The notes below the pieces were generated by a model, which was given only the letters and a program-made list of their open reading frames with translations, made no database searches and was not told the origin of the DNA. A stretch of 64,000 nt of DNA, from assembly GCF_042610495.1 (NCBI RefSeq), contig NZ_JBHGAP010000001.1, positions 1-64,000 on the forward strand, in the 5' to 3' direction. This document shows positions 51,094 through 58,967 of the stretch, piece after piece. The DNA is from RU20A sp042610495 (GTDB lineage: Bacteria > Pseudomonadota > Alphaproteobacteria > Rhizobiales > Rhizobiaceae). The translations under genes and the position numbers were made by a program. Numbering within the stretch: position 1 is the first letter of the stretch; the number at the start of each line of letters is the position of its first letter.

Positions 51094-51558
51094 TCAGGCC
51101 AACGGCCATTCCGCCGCGTGTTGGTCGAGCAGTTCCGAAAATCTGCATAAGGTCAAAGGCGGCGGCACGCGGATGCCGCCGTCATTGGTGATGAAGAGCG
51201 TGCACGCCGCGTCAACGGCTGTCGCGACATGAATCGCATCTATGAGCTTCAGGCCAAGCTCGGCCGAAACAGCCGCCGCCCGCTCCAGAATGGCAAGCGT
51301 CGGCGGGAGCAACGTTGGCGCACCGTCCTCCAGAAACATTGCCCTGTAGATCTCGGCGAGCGCTGCGCTTTTGCGCTTTCTCGCCCCCGTGAGGCACTCG
51401 GCATAGACAAGGCTGCTGCAGACAATTGGAATGCTTCGGTCGCGAAGATTCGACAGCAGCGCCTCGGCCGTTCCCCCGAGATCACCGCCGTCTTCCAGGA
51501 GATAGATGAAGATATTCGTGTCGATGTAGACGCGCGGGCCGGGTGCATCCAGGCTCAC
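51094..51558 (-). CDS. vapC: VapC-like PIN-domain ribonuclease toxin
   Basis: A 154-residue PIN protein with the acidic site Asp13 (YIDTNIFIYLLE), Glu54 (VYAECLTG), Asp107 (LGLKLIDAIHVATA) and Asp126 (FITNDGGIR), which binds Mg2+ for RNA cleavage. The ATG overlaps the antitoxin stop by four bases. Together they form a type II module. Its stop lies only four bases from that of the convergent aminotransferase, so insertion was tight. All catalytic residues are intact. Confidence 0.85.
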   Translation of the reverse strand: MSLDAPGPRVYIDTNIFIYLLEDGGDLGGTAEALLSNLRDRSIPIVCSSLVYAECLTGARKRKSAALAEIYRAMFLEDGAPTLLPPTLAILERAAAVSAELGLKLIDAIHVATAVDAACTLFITNDGGIRVPPPLTLCRFSELLDQHAAEWPLA

Positions 51559-51809
51559 CGGTCGCCTCGCAGGTTTCGCAGATCCCGGTCGATCTCCTCC
51601 GGCGCCCGGCCGCCACCGACCTCCAGCGCCCTGCGCCGCAACACGGCATAGCGGCCGTCGATCACAGCCTCTCCTTCGGCCTTCATCGCCTCCAGCTGAT
51701 GCGAGAGAACCTCGCTTGCCACATCTTCAGGCCGGCGCTGCCGTGCCCTTGCAAGATCGTCAAGGACCGCAGCGGCCCTCTCCGACAGATGAAGCTGGAT
51801 GGTGTTCAC
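51555..51809 (-). CDS. vapB: VapB-like antitoxin
   Basis: An 84-residue protein starting MNTIQLHLSERAAAVLDDLA, a ribbon-helix-helix-type DNA-binding start, then a helical, charged C-terminal half (EGEAVIDGRYAVLRRRALEV) that would wrap the toxin. It precedes vapC with a four-base overlap. An inverted repeat over the promoter is probably its operator. Confidence 0.75.
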   Translation of the reverse strand: MNTIQLHLSERAAAVLDDLARARQRRPEDVASEVLSHQLEAMKAEGEAVIDGRYAVLRRRALEVGGGRAPEEIDRDLRNLRGDR

Positions 51810-51825
51810 GATCAGCCCTCTCGCC

Positions 51826-51853
51826 GACTATTCCACTCAAGAGAAGTATAGTC
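51826..51853 (-). promoter_or_regulatory. Candidate promoter/operator of vapBC
   Basis: gactat (51826-51831) and atagtc (51848-51853) are inverted repeats. On the minus strand tatact overlaps the distal arm as -10, with ttcaaa 17 bases before it as a weak -35. Consistent with autorepression by VapB. Confidence 0.4.
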
Positions 51854-51930
51854 CAAAGCGTAGCGGTTTTGAACATGACTCACCCGTATCGGTCGGCCGC
51901 ATCCTCCAACGCACGCCCCATCTCAAACCG

Positions 51931-53433
51931 TCACTGAAACGCCGTCTCGAAGAAGCTCCTCAGCTTGCGCGAGTGCAGCTCAGCCGAGGGCATGCCGGCG
52001 AGGATTTCCATGGTGCGGATGCCGATTCTGAGGTGCTGGTTCACCTGGGTGCGGTAGAAGGCCGTTGCCATGCCCGGCAGTTTCAGTTCGCCGTGCAGCG
52101 GCTTGTCGGAGACGCAGAGCAGCGTGCCGTAGGGCACGCGGAAGCGGAAGCCGTTGGCGGCGATGGTGGCGGATTCCATGTCGAGCGCGATGGCGCGGGA
52201 CTGAGAGAGGCGCTTGACCGGCCCGCGCTGGTCGCGCAGTTCCCAGTTGCGGTTGTCGATGGTGGCGACGGTGCCGGTGCGCATGATGCGCTTGAGGTCA
52301 TAGCCCTCGTAGCCCGTTACCTCCTCCACGGCCTCTTCCAGAGCCACCTGGATTTCGGCGAGCGCCGGGATTGGCACCCAGACCGGCAGGTCGTCGTCAA
52401 GGACGTGGTCCTCGCGCACATAGGCATGCGCCAGCACATAGTCGCCGAGCCGCTGGCTGTTGCGCAGGCCGGCGCAATGGCCGAGCATCAGCCAGGCATG
52501 CGGGCGCAGCACCGCGATGTGGTCGGTGATCGTCTTGGCGTTGGAAGGCCCGACGCCGATATTGACCATGGTGATGCCGCCATGGCCCTTCTTCTTGATG
52601 TGGTAGGCGGGCATCTGCGGCAGGCGGCCGAGCACGCTGTCCGTCTCCGGCTGCGTCGCGCCCGCCGGCGTGATGATGTTGCCGGGCTCGACGAAATGCG
52701 TGTAGCCATTGCCGCCCTCGGCCATCTGCTGGCGCGCCCAGGCGCAGAATTCGTCGATGTAGAACTGGTAGTTGGTGAAGAGGACGAAGTTCTGGAAATG
52801 GTTCGCGCTCGTCGCCGTATAATGGCTGAGGCGGGCCAGCGAATAGTCGATGCGCTGGGCGGTAAAGGGCGCAAGCGGGGAGGGCTCGCCGGGCCCCGGC
52901 TCATAACTCCCGTTGGCGATCTCGTCGTCCGTGGTGGTCAGGTCCGGTGCGTCGAAGAGGTCGCGCAGCGGCAGGTCGCTCGCTTCCGCCGCGCCGGCCT
53001 CCACATGGGCGCCCTCGTCAAAGGCAAAGTGCAGCGGAATGGGCGTCGCCGATTCCGAGACGGTGACCGTCACCCCGTGATTGCGCATCAAGAGGCCCAG
53101 CTGTTCCTTGAGATAGTGCCGGAAGAGTTTCGGCCGGGTAATCGTCGTCGTGTAGACGCCGGGTGAGCTGACATAGCCGTAGGAAAGGCGCGAATCGACA
53201 TGGCCGAAGCTGCTCGTCTCGATGCTTACCTGCGGATAGCAGGCCCGGAAGCGGGCCGTTGCCGGCCCGTCACGGCCGAGAGTGCGGAAGGCATCGCACA
53301 GGAAGCGCGTGTTGCGCTCGTAAAGCGCCTCGAGGCAATCGACCGCCTGAACCGGGTCGTCGAAGACCTGCGGCTCGAAGGGCTCGGGGGTGGAGACGGA
53401 GAGGATGGAGAAGGGATAGATTCGCTGGGTCAT
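51931..53433 (-). CDS. amn: AMP nucleosidase
   Basis: A 500-residue AMP nucleosidase, which splits AMP into adenine and ribose 5-phosphate. The N-terminal regulatory domain (SFGHVDSRLSYGYVSSPGVY, TTTITRPKLFRHYLKEQL) and the C-terminal nucleoside phosphorylase-like domain (TMVNIGVGPSNAKTITDHIA, HAWLMLGHCAGLRNSQRLGD, AIALDMESATIAANGFRFRV) are complete. The Asp/Glu pair in LDMESATIA is the catalytic region. It controls AMP pools. Transcribed on the same strand as ynfA upstream, 66 bases apart. Confidence 0.92.
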   Translation of the reverse strand: MTQRIYPFSILSVSTPEPFEPQVFDDPVQAVDCLEALYERNTRFLCDAFRTLGRDGPATARFRACYPQVSIETSSFGHVDSRLSYGYVSSPGVYTTTITRPKLFRHYLKEQLGLLMRNHGVTVTVSESATPIPLHFAFDEGAHVEAGAAEASDLPLRDLFDAPDLTTTDDEIANGSYEPGPGEPSPLAPFTAQRIDYSLARLSHYTATSANHFQNFVLFTNYQFYIDEFCAWARQQMAEGGNGYTHFVEPGNIITPAGATQPETDSVLGRLPQMPAYHIKKKGHGGITMVNIGVGPSNAKTITDHIAVLRPHAWLMLGHCAGLRNSQRLGDYVLAHAYVREDHVLDDDLPVWVPIPALAEIQVALEEAVEEVTGYEGYDLKRIMRTGTVATIDNRNWELRDQRGPVKRLSQSRAIALDMESATIAANGFRFRVPYGTLLCVSDKPLHGELKLPGMATAFYRTQVNQHLRIGIRTMEILAGMPSAELHSRKLRSFFETAFQ

Positions 53434-53499
53434 GGCGCATTATAGAAGCGCCATCATGGCAGGCAAACGACAAGATGAATGCGCTGCACAAGAGCGCGA

Positions 53500-53820
53500 T
53501 CAGCGCGGCGCAGCCAGGATGATCGCCGCTCCCGACAGCGCCACCGCCGCACCGATGAGGTCGAATCGGTCCGGGCGCACGGCTTCGACCACCCACAGCC
53601 AGGCAAGCGATGCGGCGATGTAGACACCGCCATAGGCCGCATAGGCGCGCCCTGCTGCCTGCGTATCCACCAGCGTCAGCAGCCAGGCGAAGATGGCCAG
53701 CGCCGCAAGGCCTGGGAACAGCCAGAGAGGCGAGTGGTGCAGGCGAAGGACGGCCCAGACAGCAAAACACCCGCCGATTTCGGCGAGTGCGGCAAGCGTA
53801 TAGATGAGAAGGGAAGGCAT
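53500..53820 (-). CDS. ynfA: YnfA/UPF0060 membrane protein
   Basis: A 106-residue protein with four TM helices. LAALAEIGGCFAVWAVLRL, AAGRAYAAYGGVYIAASLAW and RPDRFDLIGAAVALSGAAII are nearly invariant in UPF0060/YnfA, relatives of small multidrug exporters. A role in efflux has been proposed for members; function here is not known. Complete. Confidence 0.9.
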   Translation of the reverse strand: MPSLLIYTLAALAEIGGCFAVWAVLRLHHSPLWLFPGLAALAIFAWLLTLVDTQAAGRAYAAYGGVYIAASLAWLWVVEAVRPDRFDLIGAAVALSGAAIILAAPR

Positions 53821-53908
53821 CGTTTCCGGCTCCGTGAGGAATCACGACACCGGATTCGCGGGCCGGGTGCAACCCGCCTTGGGCCAGGGCGGGATGTCCG
53901 CGCCCTTG

Positions 53909-54055
53909 TCACGTCATGGCGTTGCGCTGCAGCGTCACGAAGAGGATGAGGCCGGGGCCGCGCGATGCGATCCCGAACTCGTTCGCGCTCTGCGCTGCCA
54001 GACCCATCAGGGGCGCGGCAAGCAGGCTGGCGAGTACGATGATCCGGGTCAGCAT
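53909..54055 (-). CDS. Short exported protein (48 aa), unknown
   Basis: The frame reads MLTRIIVLASLLAAPLMGLA followed by a short mature part (AQSANEFGIASRGPGLILFV) and ends LQRNAMT. The start has a strong ggaggaagg box nine bases upstream. The signal peptide is followed by an A-x-A-type cleavage site. It follows another short exported gene by 32 bases on the same strand, so both are probably one transcript. No family recognised. Confidence 0.55.
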   Translation of the reverse strand: MLTRIIVLASLLAAPLMGLAAQSANEFGIASRGPGLILFVTLQRNAMT

Positions 54056-54087
54056 CTGCGCGAGTCCTTCCTCCTTGGCCAGGCGGC

Positions 54088-54258
54088 TTAGAGCCGTGCC
54101 TGGCAGAATTGCGCGGTATGCGCCGTGCAGTCGGACAGCGAACCGACATAGGTCTTGGCGCGGCGTTCGGTGTCGGCGCTGACGGCAGCGCCAAGCATCA
54201 TGGCGAAGACGACCATCATCAGGCTGATGATGGTGAGGCGGCGAGCGAGCGTGTCCAT
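54088..54258 (-). CDS. Short exported protein (56 aa) with two cysteines, unknown
   Basis: The frame starts MDTLARRLTIISLMMVVFAM, has a signal-type hydrophobic core and A-x-A site (GAAVSA), and a mature part ending TYVGSLSDCTAHTAQFCQAR plus Leu. The two Cys, eight residues apart, could form a disulfide in the periplasm. Codon use follows the genome. Upstream lies a cluster of GAAC/TTCA motifs. No family recognised. Confidence 0.55.
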   Translation of the reverse strand: MDTLARRLTIISLMMVVFAMMLGAAVSADTERRAKTYVGSLSDCTAHTAQFCQARL

Positions 54259-54316
54259 GTGGTCCAGTCCATTCCGGTGGGGTTCGACGATGATGTCGTT
54301 TTACAGGACGCTAACT

Positions 54317-54362
54317 GAACGCGTTCTGAGAGCACGGTTCATCTCCCGTTCATCTTCGTTCA
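54317..54362 (-). promoter_or_regulatory. Cluster of TTCA/GAAC half-sites upstream of the short exported genes
   Basis: gaacgcgttc (54317-54326) is a 10-bp palindrome, and TTCA recurs at 54338, 54349 and 54359 with 11- and 10-base steps. This spacing suggests binding by an OmpR-family regulator on one DNA face. Inference. Confidence 0.35.
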
Positions 54363-54379
54363 GCCGCAAAGCCGCCACG

Positions 54380-54409
54380 AAAAAGGCGGGCCCCGATCCG
54401 GCGCCCGCC
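54380..54409 (-). terminator. Rho-independent terminator of the DUF2147 gene
   Basis: ggcgggc (54385-54391) pairs with gcccgcc (54403-54409); on the minus strand the stem is followed by tttttc. Confidence 0.8.
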
Positions 54410-54444
54410 CTGTCAATTTCCTGCCTGATCTGGCGTTTTGCCGA

Positions 54445-54786
54445 TCAGAGGCGGGACCATGTCTGCGACTTGCAAAGAACCGCGAGCACGCAGCCCTTCA
54501 GCTTCAGCGAATTGCCGCTGACATTGGCCGAGCCGCTATAGGTCTTGTCGGTGTCGGGGTCGGTCACCTCGCCGGTGTAGCTTGCGCCGCTGCCAGAAAC
54601 CTTGCCGATCTGCTTGCCGGCATGCTTGCCGGTCTTCAGCGTGATGCAATAGGCGCCGCCGCAGCCGGCAATGGCGGCTGTCGCACCGCTCTGGGTCTTC
54701 CAGTTGCCCACGATGGGCTCGGCAGCCATGGCGCTGGCACTCATCAGCGCGGAAAGGGCAATGGCAACAGTCAGTCTGGCGATCAT
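54445..54786 (-). CDS. DUF2147-family exported protein
   Basis: A 113-residue protein with a cleavable signal (LTVAIALSALMSASAMA) and the DUF2147 pattern IVGNWKTQSGATAAIAGCGG, GKQIGKVSGSGASYTGEVTD, PDTDKTYSGSANVSGNSLKL and a C-terminal CVLAVLCKSQTWSRL. Four cysteines suggest two disulfides. DUF2147 proteins are small periplasmic beta-barrels of lipocalin-like appearance; function unknown. Own terminator downstream. Confidence 0.8.
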   Translation of the reverse strand: MIARLTVAIALSALMSASAMAAEPIVGNWKTQSGATAAIAGCGGAYCITLKTGKHAGKQIGKVSGSGASYTGEVTDPDTDKTYSGSANVSGNSLKLKGCVLAVLCKSQTWSRL

Positions 54787-55312
54787 GGAAACGTCTCCTC
54801 CTCATCCATGTCAGGCGCCGTGCACCCAATTGTCAAAGGGGCGCGCGGCGGCAGGGCAGGCTCCACCCTGTCCATGATGTGACAATATCTTACGCGGACG
54901 TAAAGGTAAACGGGGTCTCCGCCCACCTTTCGCATGCGTCGAAACGACGGTCGGGGCACGTTTGCCGGCCTGCTTTTCCACAATGAAGAAAGAGCACCGT
55001 CTGTCGTGGTTAGAGAAGGGTTGAAATGACCTGCTGAAAGAAACGTAAAGTTTGAGCCGAAATGCCTGTAATCCGGACCTTGCGATGTTTAACGAAAACC
55101 TGCGTTTACGGCTTGTTTGTACTTTGTTTTCAGCAAATTAATCACGCATTTTAAGCGCCCGTTGAAAGGCCCGTGCGATAGTCAGACCCATAAGACGAGC
55201 GGACAAAACCGCCACGCTCCGGGGGAGCGAGCCGCAGAAGACGGCAGCCCCCCGGAGTTTCAAACAGGGACCAGATCGTCGCAAGACACCGACAACGACA
55301 GGGACAGAAATC
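54787..55312. other. 526-base divergent intergenic region, AT-richer, with a 5'-UTR hairpin
   Basis: No gene seen. The middle (55000-55160) is notably AT-rich and likely holds promoters. Before the Sel1 gene the leader forms a stem ctccggggg (55217-55225) with cccccggag (55249-55257), ending 55 bases before the start codon. Confidence 0.45.
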
Positions 55313-55579
55313 ATGGCACGCTTTGACATTCAGAATGCTTCGAATGCCACGATGGGTGGCGAAAACCAGGCCGAACTGCTGTGCGAAATGGGGCTGATGT
55401 ACGCCACCGGCCGCGGCTGCGAGATCGATCTCGTCTCCGCCCACAAGTGGCTGAACATCGCCGCCATCAAGGGCTCCGACCGCGCCGCAGCGCTGCGCGC
55501 CGACCTGTCACAGTCCATGAGCAAGTCCGATCTCGCCAAGGCGCTGCGCGCCGCCCGCGAGTGGATGACCATGCACTGA
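55313..55579 (+). CDS. Small Sel1-repeat protein
   Basis: An 88-residue soluble protein carrying one Sel1-like repeat (CEMGLMYATGRGCEIDLVSA, HKWLNIAAIKGSDRAAALRA) and a C-terminal helix (LAKALRAAREWMTMH). Sel1 repeats mediate protein contacts. There is no signal peptide. The long structured leader suggests post-transcriptional control. It converges with an aminotransferase gene across a dispersed repeat. Confidence 0.75.
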   Translation: MARFDIQNASNATMGGENQAELLCEMGLMYATGRGCEIDLVSAHKWLNIAAIKGSDRAAALRADLSQSMSKSDLAKALRAAREWMTMH

Positions 55580-55590
55580 GAAGTGGACGA

Positions 55591-55690
55591 GTTGCGATTT
55601 GCGAAGAGCGAATGGCGAGACGGGGAGACAGGCGTTGAGGCGCAATTGCCTGCCCGCCCGAGCCCGGCCCTCATTCGCTAGTCGCTCGTC
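55591..55690. repeat. 'gcgaatggcgag' intergenic repeat between convergent genes
   Basis: gcgaagagcgaatggcgag (about 55600-55619) and its inverse cattcgctagtcgctcgtc (55672-55690) bracket a GC-rich centre. The same words follow the capsid remnant at 832-863. The inverted arm provides the last codons and stop of the aminotransferase gene. Confidence 0.45.
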
Positions 55691-56802
55691 GCCTTCCGCA
55701 CCACATCACCCAACGCCCCCGCCAGCATCCCCATCTCCGCGGCCGGACCCGTGCTGATGCGGATGCAGCGGTTCAGCGGTGAAACGCCCGGCATGCGGAT
55801 GAAGATGCCGTGGTCTGCCATCAGCCTGTCAACGATGGCGCGGGCATGGATACCGTCGCGGCCGCAATCCACTGCCACGAAATTCGTGGCCGAGGGCAGG
55901 GGCCGTAGACCTGCTTCCAGGGCAATCCGCGAAATCTCGGCACGCGACGCCGCGATCTTCGCAATGACGTCGGCAAGATGGGCTTGATCCACGAGCGCCG
56001 TGATCGCAGCCTCGACCGCGATGCGGTTCATGCCGAAATGGTTGCGGATCTTGTCGAAGAGCACGGCATTTTCCGGCGTGGAGATCGTATAGCCGACCCG
56101 CGCCCCCGCCAGCCCGTAGGCCTTTGAAAAGGTGCGTGTCCGCATCACGTTCGGGCGGTCGAGCAGGCTCTCGATCGACGGCAGGGCGCCGGCCGGTGCG
56201 GTCTCGCAATAGGCCTCGTCGAGAATGAGCAGGCAAGTCTCCGGCACTGCGCGGGCAAAGGCCACCACGCTCTCGGCATCCCACCAGCTTCCCATCGGAT
56301 TGTCGGGATTGGCGAAATAGGCAAGCGTCGCCTTCTCCCGGATGATCGCTTCCAGCAACCCCTCGAGATTTTCCCGGTCGTCGCCCGTGTAGGGCACGCT
56401 CACCAGGCGGCCGCCATGGCCGGTCACGTGATAGTTGAAGGTCGGATACCCGCCGAGCGACGTCACGACGGTACGCCCTGGCTCGATGACGAGCCGCACG
56501 ATCTGACCGAGCAGCCCGTCAATGCCTTCGCCGACGGCAATATGCTGCGGCGTGATGCCGAGATGCCGGCCAAGTGCTTCCTTGATGCGGAAATTTTCGG
56601 GATCGGCATATTTCCAGGTTTCCGCAGCAGCCTGCGCAATGGTGTCGATCACGCGGGGCGAGGGCCCGAAGCCGCTTTCATTCGCCCCGATCCGAGCCTG
56701 CACCGGCCGGCCACGCAGGCGCTCGATCGCTTCCGGACCGACGAATGGCACGGTGGACGGCAGGCTTTCGGCAAGCGGCGTGAGGCGGGAAAAGGCGGAC
56801 AT
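55678..56802 (-). CDS. HisC-like PLP-dependent aminotransferase
   Basis: A 374-residue class I/II aminotransferase. PLP Lys227 lies in RTRTFSKAYGLAGARVGYTI; GANESGFGPSPRV, AVGEGIDGLLGQIVR, YFANPDNPMGSWWD and LLILDEAYCETA are the matching conserved blocks, and the C-terminal Arg lies in NRCIRISTGPAAEMG. It resembles histidinol-phosphate aminotransferases, but rhizobia have several paralogues, so the substrate (histidinol phosphate, aromatic or other) is open. It stands outside any his operon. The final residues fall in a dispersed repeat. Confidence 0.8.
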   Translation of the reverse strand: MSAFSRLTPLAESLPSTVPFVGPEAIERLRGRPVQARIGANESGFGPSPRVIDTIAQAAAETWKYADPENFRIKEALGRHLGITPQHIAVGEGIDGLLGQIVRLVIEPGRTVVTSLGGYPTFNYHVTGHGGRLVSVPYTGDDRENLEGLLEAIIREKATLAYFANPDNPMGSWWDAESVVAFARAVPETCLLILDEAYCETAPAGALPSIESLLDRPNVMRTRTFSKAYGLAGARVGYTISTPENAVLFDKIRNHFGMNRIAVEAAITALVDQAHLADVIAKIAASRAEISRIALEAGLRPLPSATNFVAVDCGRDGIHARAIVDRLMADHGIFIRMPGVSPLNRCIRISTGPAAEMGMLAGALGDVVRKATSD

Positions 56803-56914
56803 GGTGGCACCTGTCGGACATGGGGGTCGGCGGGAGGCCGAACATAATCCGACTGTAGTGCGAGACAAGCCTCTTGGGCGCGTCTTCCGGATCCTGCATC
56901 CGGTGCGCTGCGGA

Positions 56915-57355
56915 TCAGAACAGATCCGCGGCGTCGATGCGTCCCATGCCGGGCAGGGTCTTCGGCCGCGCCTTGGCCTTGGGCTCCGGCGCGACACCGG
57001 TAAAGAAGTCCGCGCGCAGGATCTTTCGCAGCAACAACTCGTCGATCGGCTTGATGAAGGCGACCGACAGCCGATTGTCTCGCCGGAAGATTTCCGCACA
57101 GCCGATTCGCCGTGTGAAACCGACGATTGACAGATAGTAGTGCGTCGGAAGTCCGGTCGTGGTGTGGACGGTGAACGAGGCCCCGCCGCGCGAAATTTCC
57201 ATCAATTGGCAGCTGCGCACGCTGACCTGGGAAAGCCCGGGCTGGACCGACATGAGTGTTCCGGCGCGGCTCAGGGCAAAACGCTCATACTTGCGTTCGT
57301 AAAATTCGGAGCGGACCCTCGCATAGACGGCGGCCTCGTTTTCCGATTTTTTCAT
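56915..57355 (-). CDS. PilZ-domain protein
   Basis: A 146-residue protein with the PilZ pattern: Arg-rich first motif (RKYERFALSRAG), then ISRGGASFTVHTTTGLPTHY as the D/N-x-S-x-x-G motif variant, and VAFIKPIDELLLRKIL. PilZ domains bind cyclic di-GMP; the second motif has Glu-Ile-Ser in place of Asp-x-Ser, so binding may still occur but is not certain. The C-terminal 30 residues are Pro/Lys-rich. No output domain. Confidence 0.7.
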   Translation of the reverse strand: MKKSENEAAVYARVRSEFYERKYERFALSRAGTLMSVQPGLSQVSVRSCQLMEISRGGASFTVHTTTGLPTHYYLSIVGFTRRIGCAEIFRRDNRLSVAFIKPIDELLLRKILRADFFTGVAPEPKAKARPKTLPGMGRIDAADLF

Positions 57356-57558
57356 TCGCCATCTCCCTGACGCTTCGCAGCCAGCCCCGGCGCATCATGC
57401 ACAAGGGCTGGCATCGACAACCAGGACCGCCTTTGGTCCTGGCGCCAATTCTGGGATAGACGCGTTTCATCCGGGTGAAGCAAAAAATTAAAGCTTTACC
57501 GGATCTGTGCAAAACTGCGTCGAACGGGTTCAGGTGGTCGTCGCAACACCGGCAGTTG

Positions 57559-57960
57559 TCAGGAAAACTGACGCACGGCTGCGTAGCCGGCACCGGCACA
57601 GGCCGCGGTGATCAGCGTACCCCAGACCATGTCCACCACGGTCACGATCACCGGCCAGCCCTTCAGCACCGCGAGATTGGTGATATCGTAGGTGCCGTAG
57701 GCCGCAAGGCCGAGCACGGCGCCATAGCCGATCGCCATCCAGATCGAGCCGGCCTTGACCCCCGGCATCACGGCAAGGATGACGATGGCGACGGCATAGA
57801 AGAGATAGAAGAGGGCCGCGATCGTGAAGTTCGGCTGCGGCAGCATCATCGATCCCAGTTGGTCCCGGTAGAAGCTGCGGGCGACGATGCCGAGCCAGAT
57901 GGCATCCGCCACAAGCAGCGTCGTGAACGTTCCGGCATAGGCAATCAGTGCGGTCTTCAT
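57559..57960 (-). CDS. DUF2177 membrane protein
   Basis: A 133-residue protein with four TM helices. TTLLVADAIWLGIVARSFYR, GYGAVLGLAAYGTYDITNLA and VIVTVVDMVWGTLITAACAG are diagnostic of DUF2177. The conserved Asp and Trp in the first helix and YDITN motif are kept. Function is not known. Its ribosome binding site (gaggg) is buried in a strong hairpin immediately before the start. Confidence 0.85.
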   Translation of the reverse strand: MKTALIAYAGTFTTLLVADAIWLGIVARSFYRDQLGSMMLPQPNFTIAALFYLFYAVAIVILAVMPGVKAGSIWMAIGYGAVLGLAAYGTYDITNLAVLKGWPVIVTVVDMVWGTLITAACAGAGYAAVRQFS

Positions 57961-58006
57961 CGGTGCATCCCTCGTTTGTGCTCGTTACGCGAGGGTAAAC
58001 GCACCG
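57961..58006 (-). promoter_or_regulatory. Hairpin sequestering the DUF2177 ribosome binding site
   Basis: On the minus strand cggtgc (58006-58001) pairs with gcaccg (57966-57961), which abuts the ATG, and ccctcg (57995-57990) with cgaggg (57974-57969), which contains the gaggg Shine-Dalgarno. A three-codon frame ATG-CAC-CGA-TGA overlaps the real start. This would make translation depend on melting or on a helper. Confidence 0.45.
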
Positions 58007-58326
58007 GATCGTGCAGTGGCCGAAGAATTCGCTCCGATCACGGAATTTTTCAGGCCGGGGCGCAGGGTGGTAAGCGGGGACCACGCGTCTTCGGAAGGGG
58101 AGAGCACCACGGAGAGGGGCCTGCGCGGCGCGTTTCGAAGCGGAGTTCGACATCCCCAGTGTCAAATCCAATCAGGATCGGTGAACTGTTAAGGGGCGAG
58201 GGGTCGTCAATCGGTGAAAGGCGAGGCTTGGGGCACTGTCGAGCTTTGCTCGCCCTCAGTCGGCCGATCCGCCGACCCGGAGTTGAACGTGATCTTGCAG
58301 AAGGCCTGCCCCGACAGAGCAGTTGC
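58007..58326. other. 320-base gap upstream of the DUF2177 gene without a recognised gene
   Basis: Probable promoter of the DUF2177 gene lies at the left. The remainder is GC-rich with no frame of coding character. No terminator with T-run seen for the PilZ-like gene to the right. Confidence 0.35.
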
Positions 58327-58677
58327 TTAGAGGCAACCGCTTGCAAATTGCAGGCGGATGAGGCGGCTGATGAATTCCGGCGAAATCAGCATGTTGAAAC
58401 GAATGCCGAGGGCGGCACCTTTCCGGTACACCTGCGAGCACCCCATCTCGTCGTTGAAGCCATCCACCTGGAGAAAGAACTGTTTGGGCAGTTGCAGGCC
58501 GGGATTGCAGTCGAGCAGCGCGCCGCCGACCGAGATTTCGCGCAGCAGCGCCTGATATTTCTGCTTGGGCTTCAGATGATGGCCGATGATGAGGATACGG
58601 CACGGACGCTCGATGGGAAAATGCTTGTAGCGCGTCGCGGTTTCGCCGGGTTTGCCCTGGGCCACATGCATCAGCAT
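58327..58677 (-). CDS. PilZ-like protein
   Basis: A 116-residue protein with a PilZ-type core: IERPCRILIIGHHLKPKQKY, LLREISVGGALLDCNPGLQL and LQVDGFNDEMGCSQVYRKGA, then GIRFNMLISPEFISRLIRL. The REISVGGALL segment is the second PilZ motif in variant form; the RxxxR motif is reduced. It resembles the protein encoded 1 kb downstream on the same strand in layout. Start at 58677 is fixed by aggag upstream. Cyclic di-GMP binding is uncertain. Confidence 0.6.
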   Translation of the reverse strand: MLMHVAQGKPGETATRYKHFPIERPCRILIIGHHLKPKQKYQALLREISVGGALLDCNPGLQLPKQFFLQVDGFNDEMGCSQVYRKGAALGIRFNMLISPEFISRLIRLQFASGCL

Positions 58678-58967
58678 CGTCGTCGGCTCCTGTCTCTCGC
58701 TGGCCTGTTTCCTGGGGCGATCATGGCGCGCCGGCTTTGATATTTCCAAAAACACTTGTCTCGCATTTTAACGACCTGCTCCATTTTCGGTCTCACCCGA
58801 TCTTGTCGCTTCGGCCGAGATTGAAACTCCCCCCGCCATACGTAATACTTTGTGCAAAGGGCGGCCCGGGCCGATGCGGCGCGTCGCTGCGCGCTGCCGG
58901 TCGAATGGCGCTAGAAAAGTGGCATGTTGAGGCGTGGTCGATGACCGCGCGTCCAGGGGGTAAAGAG

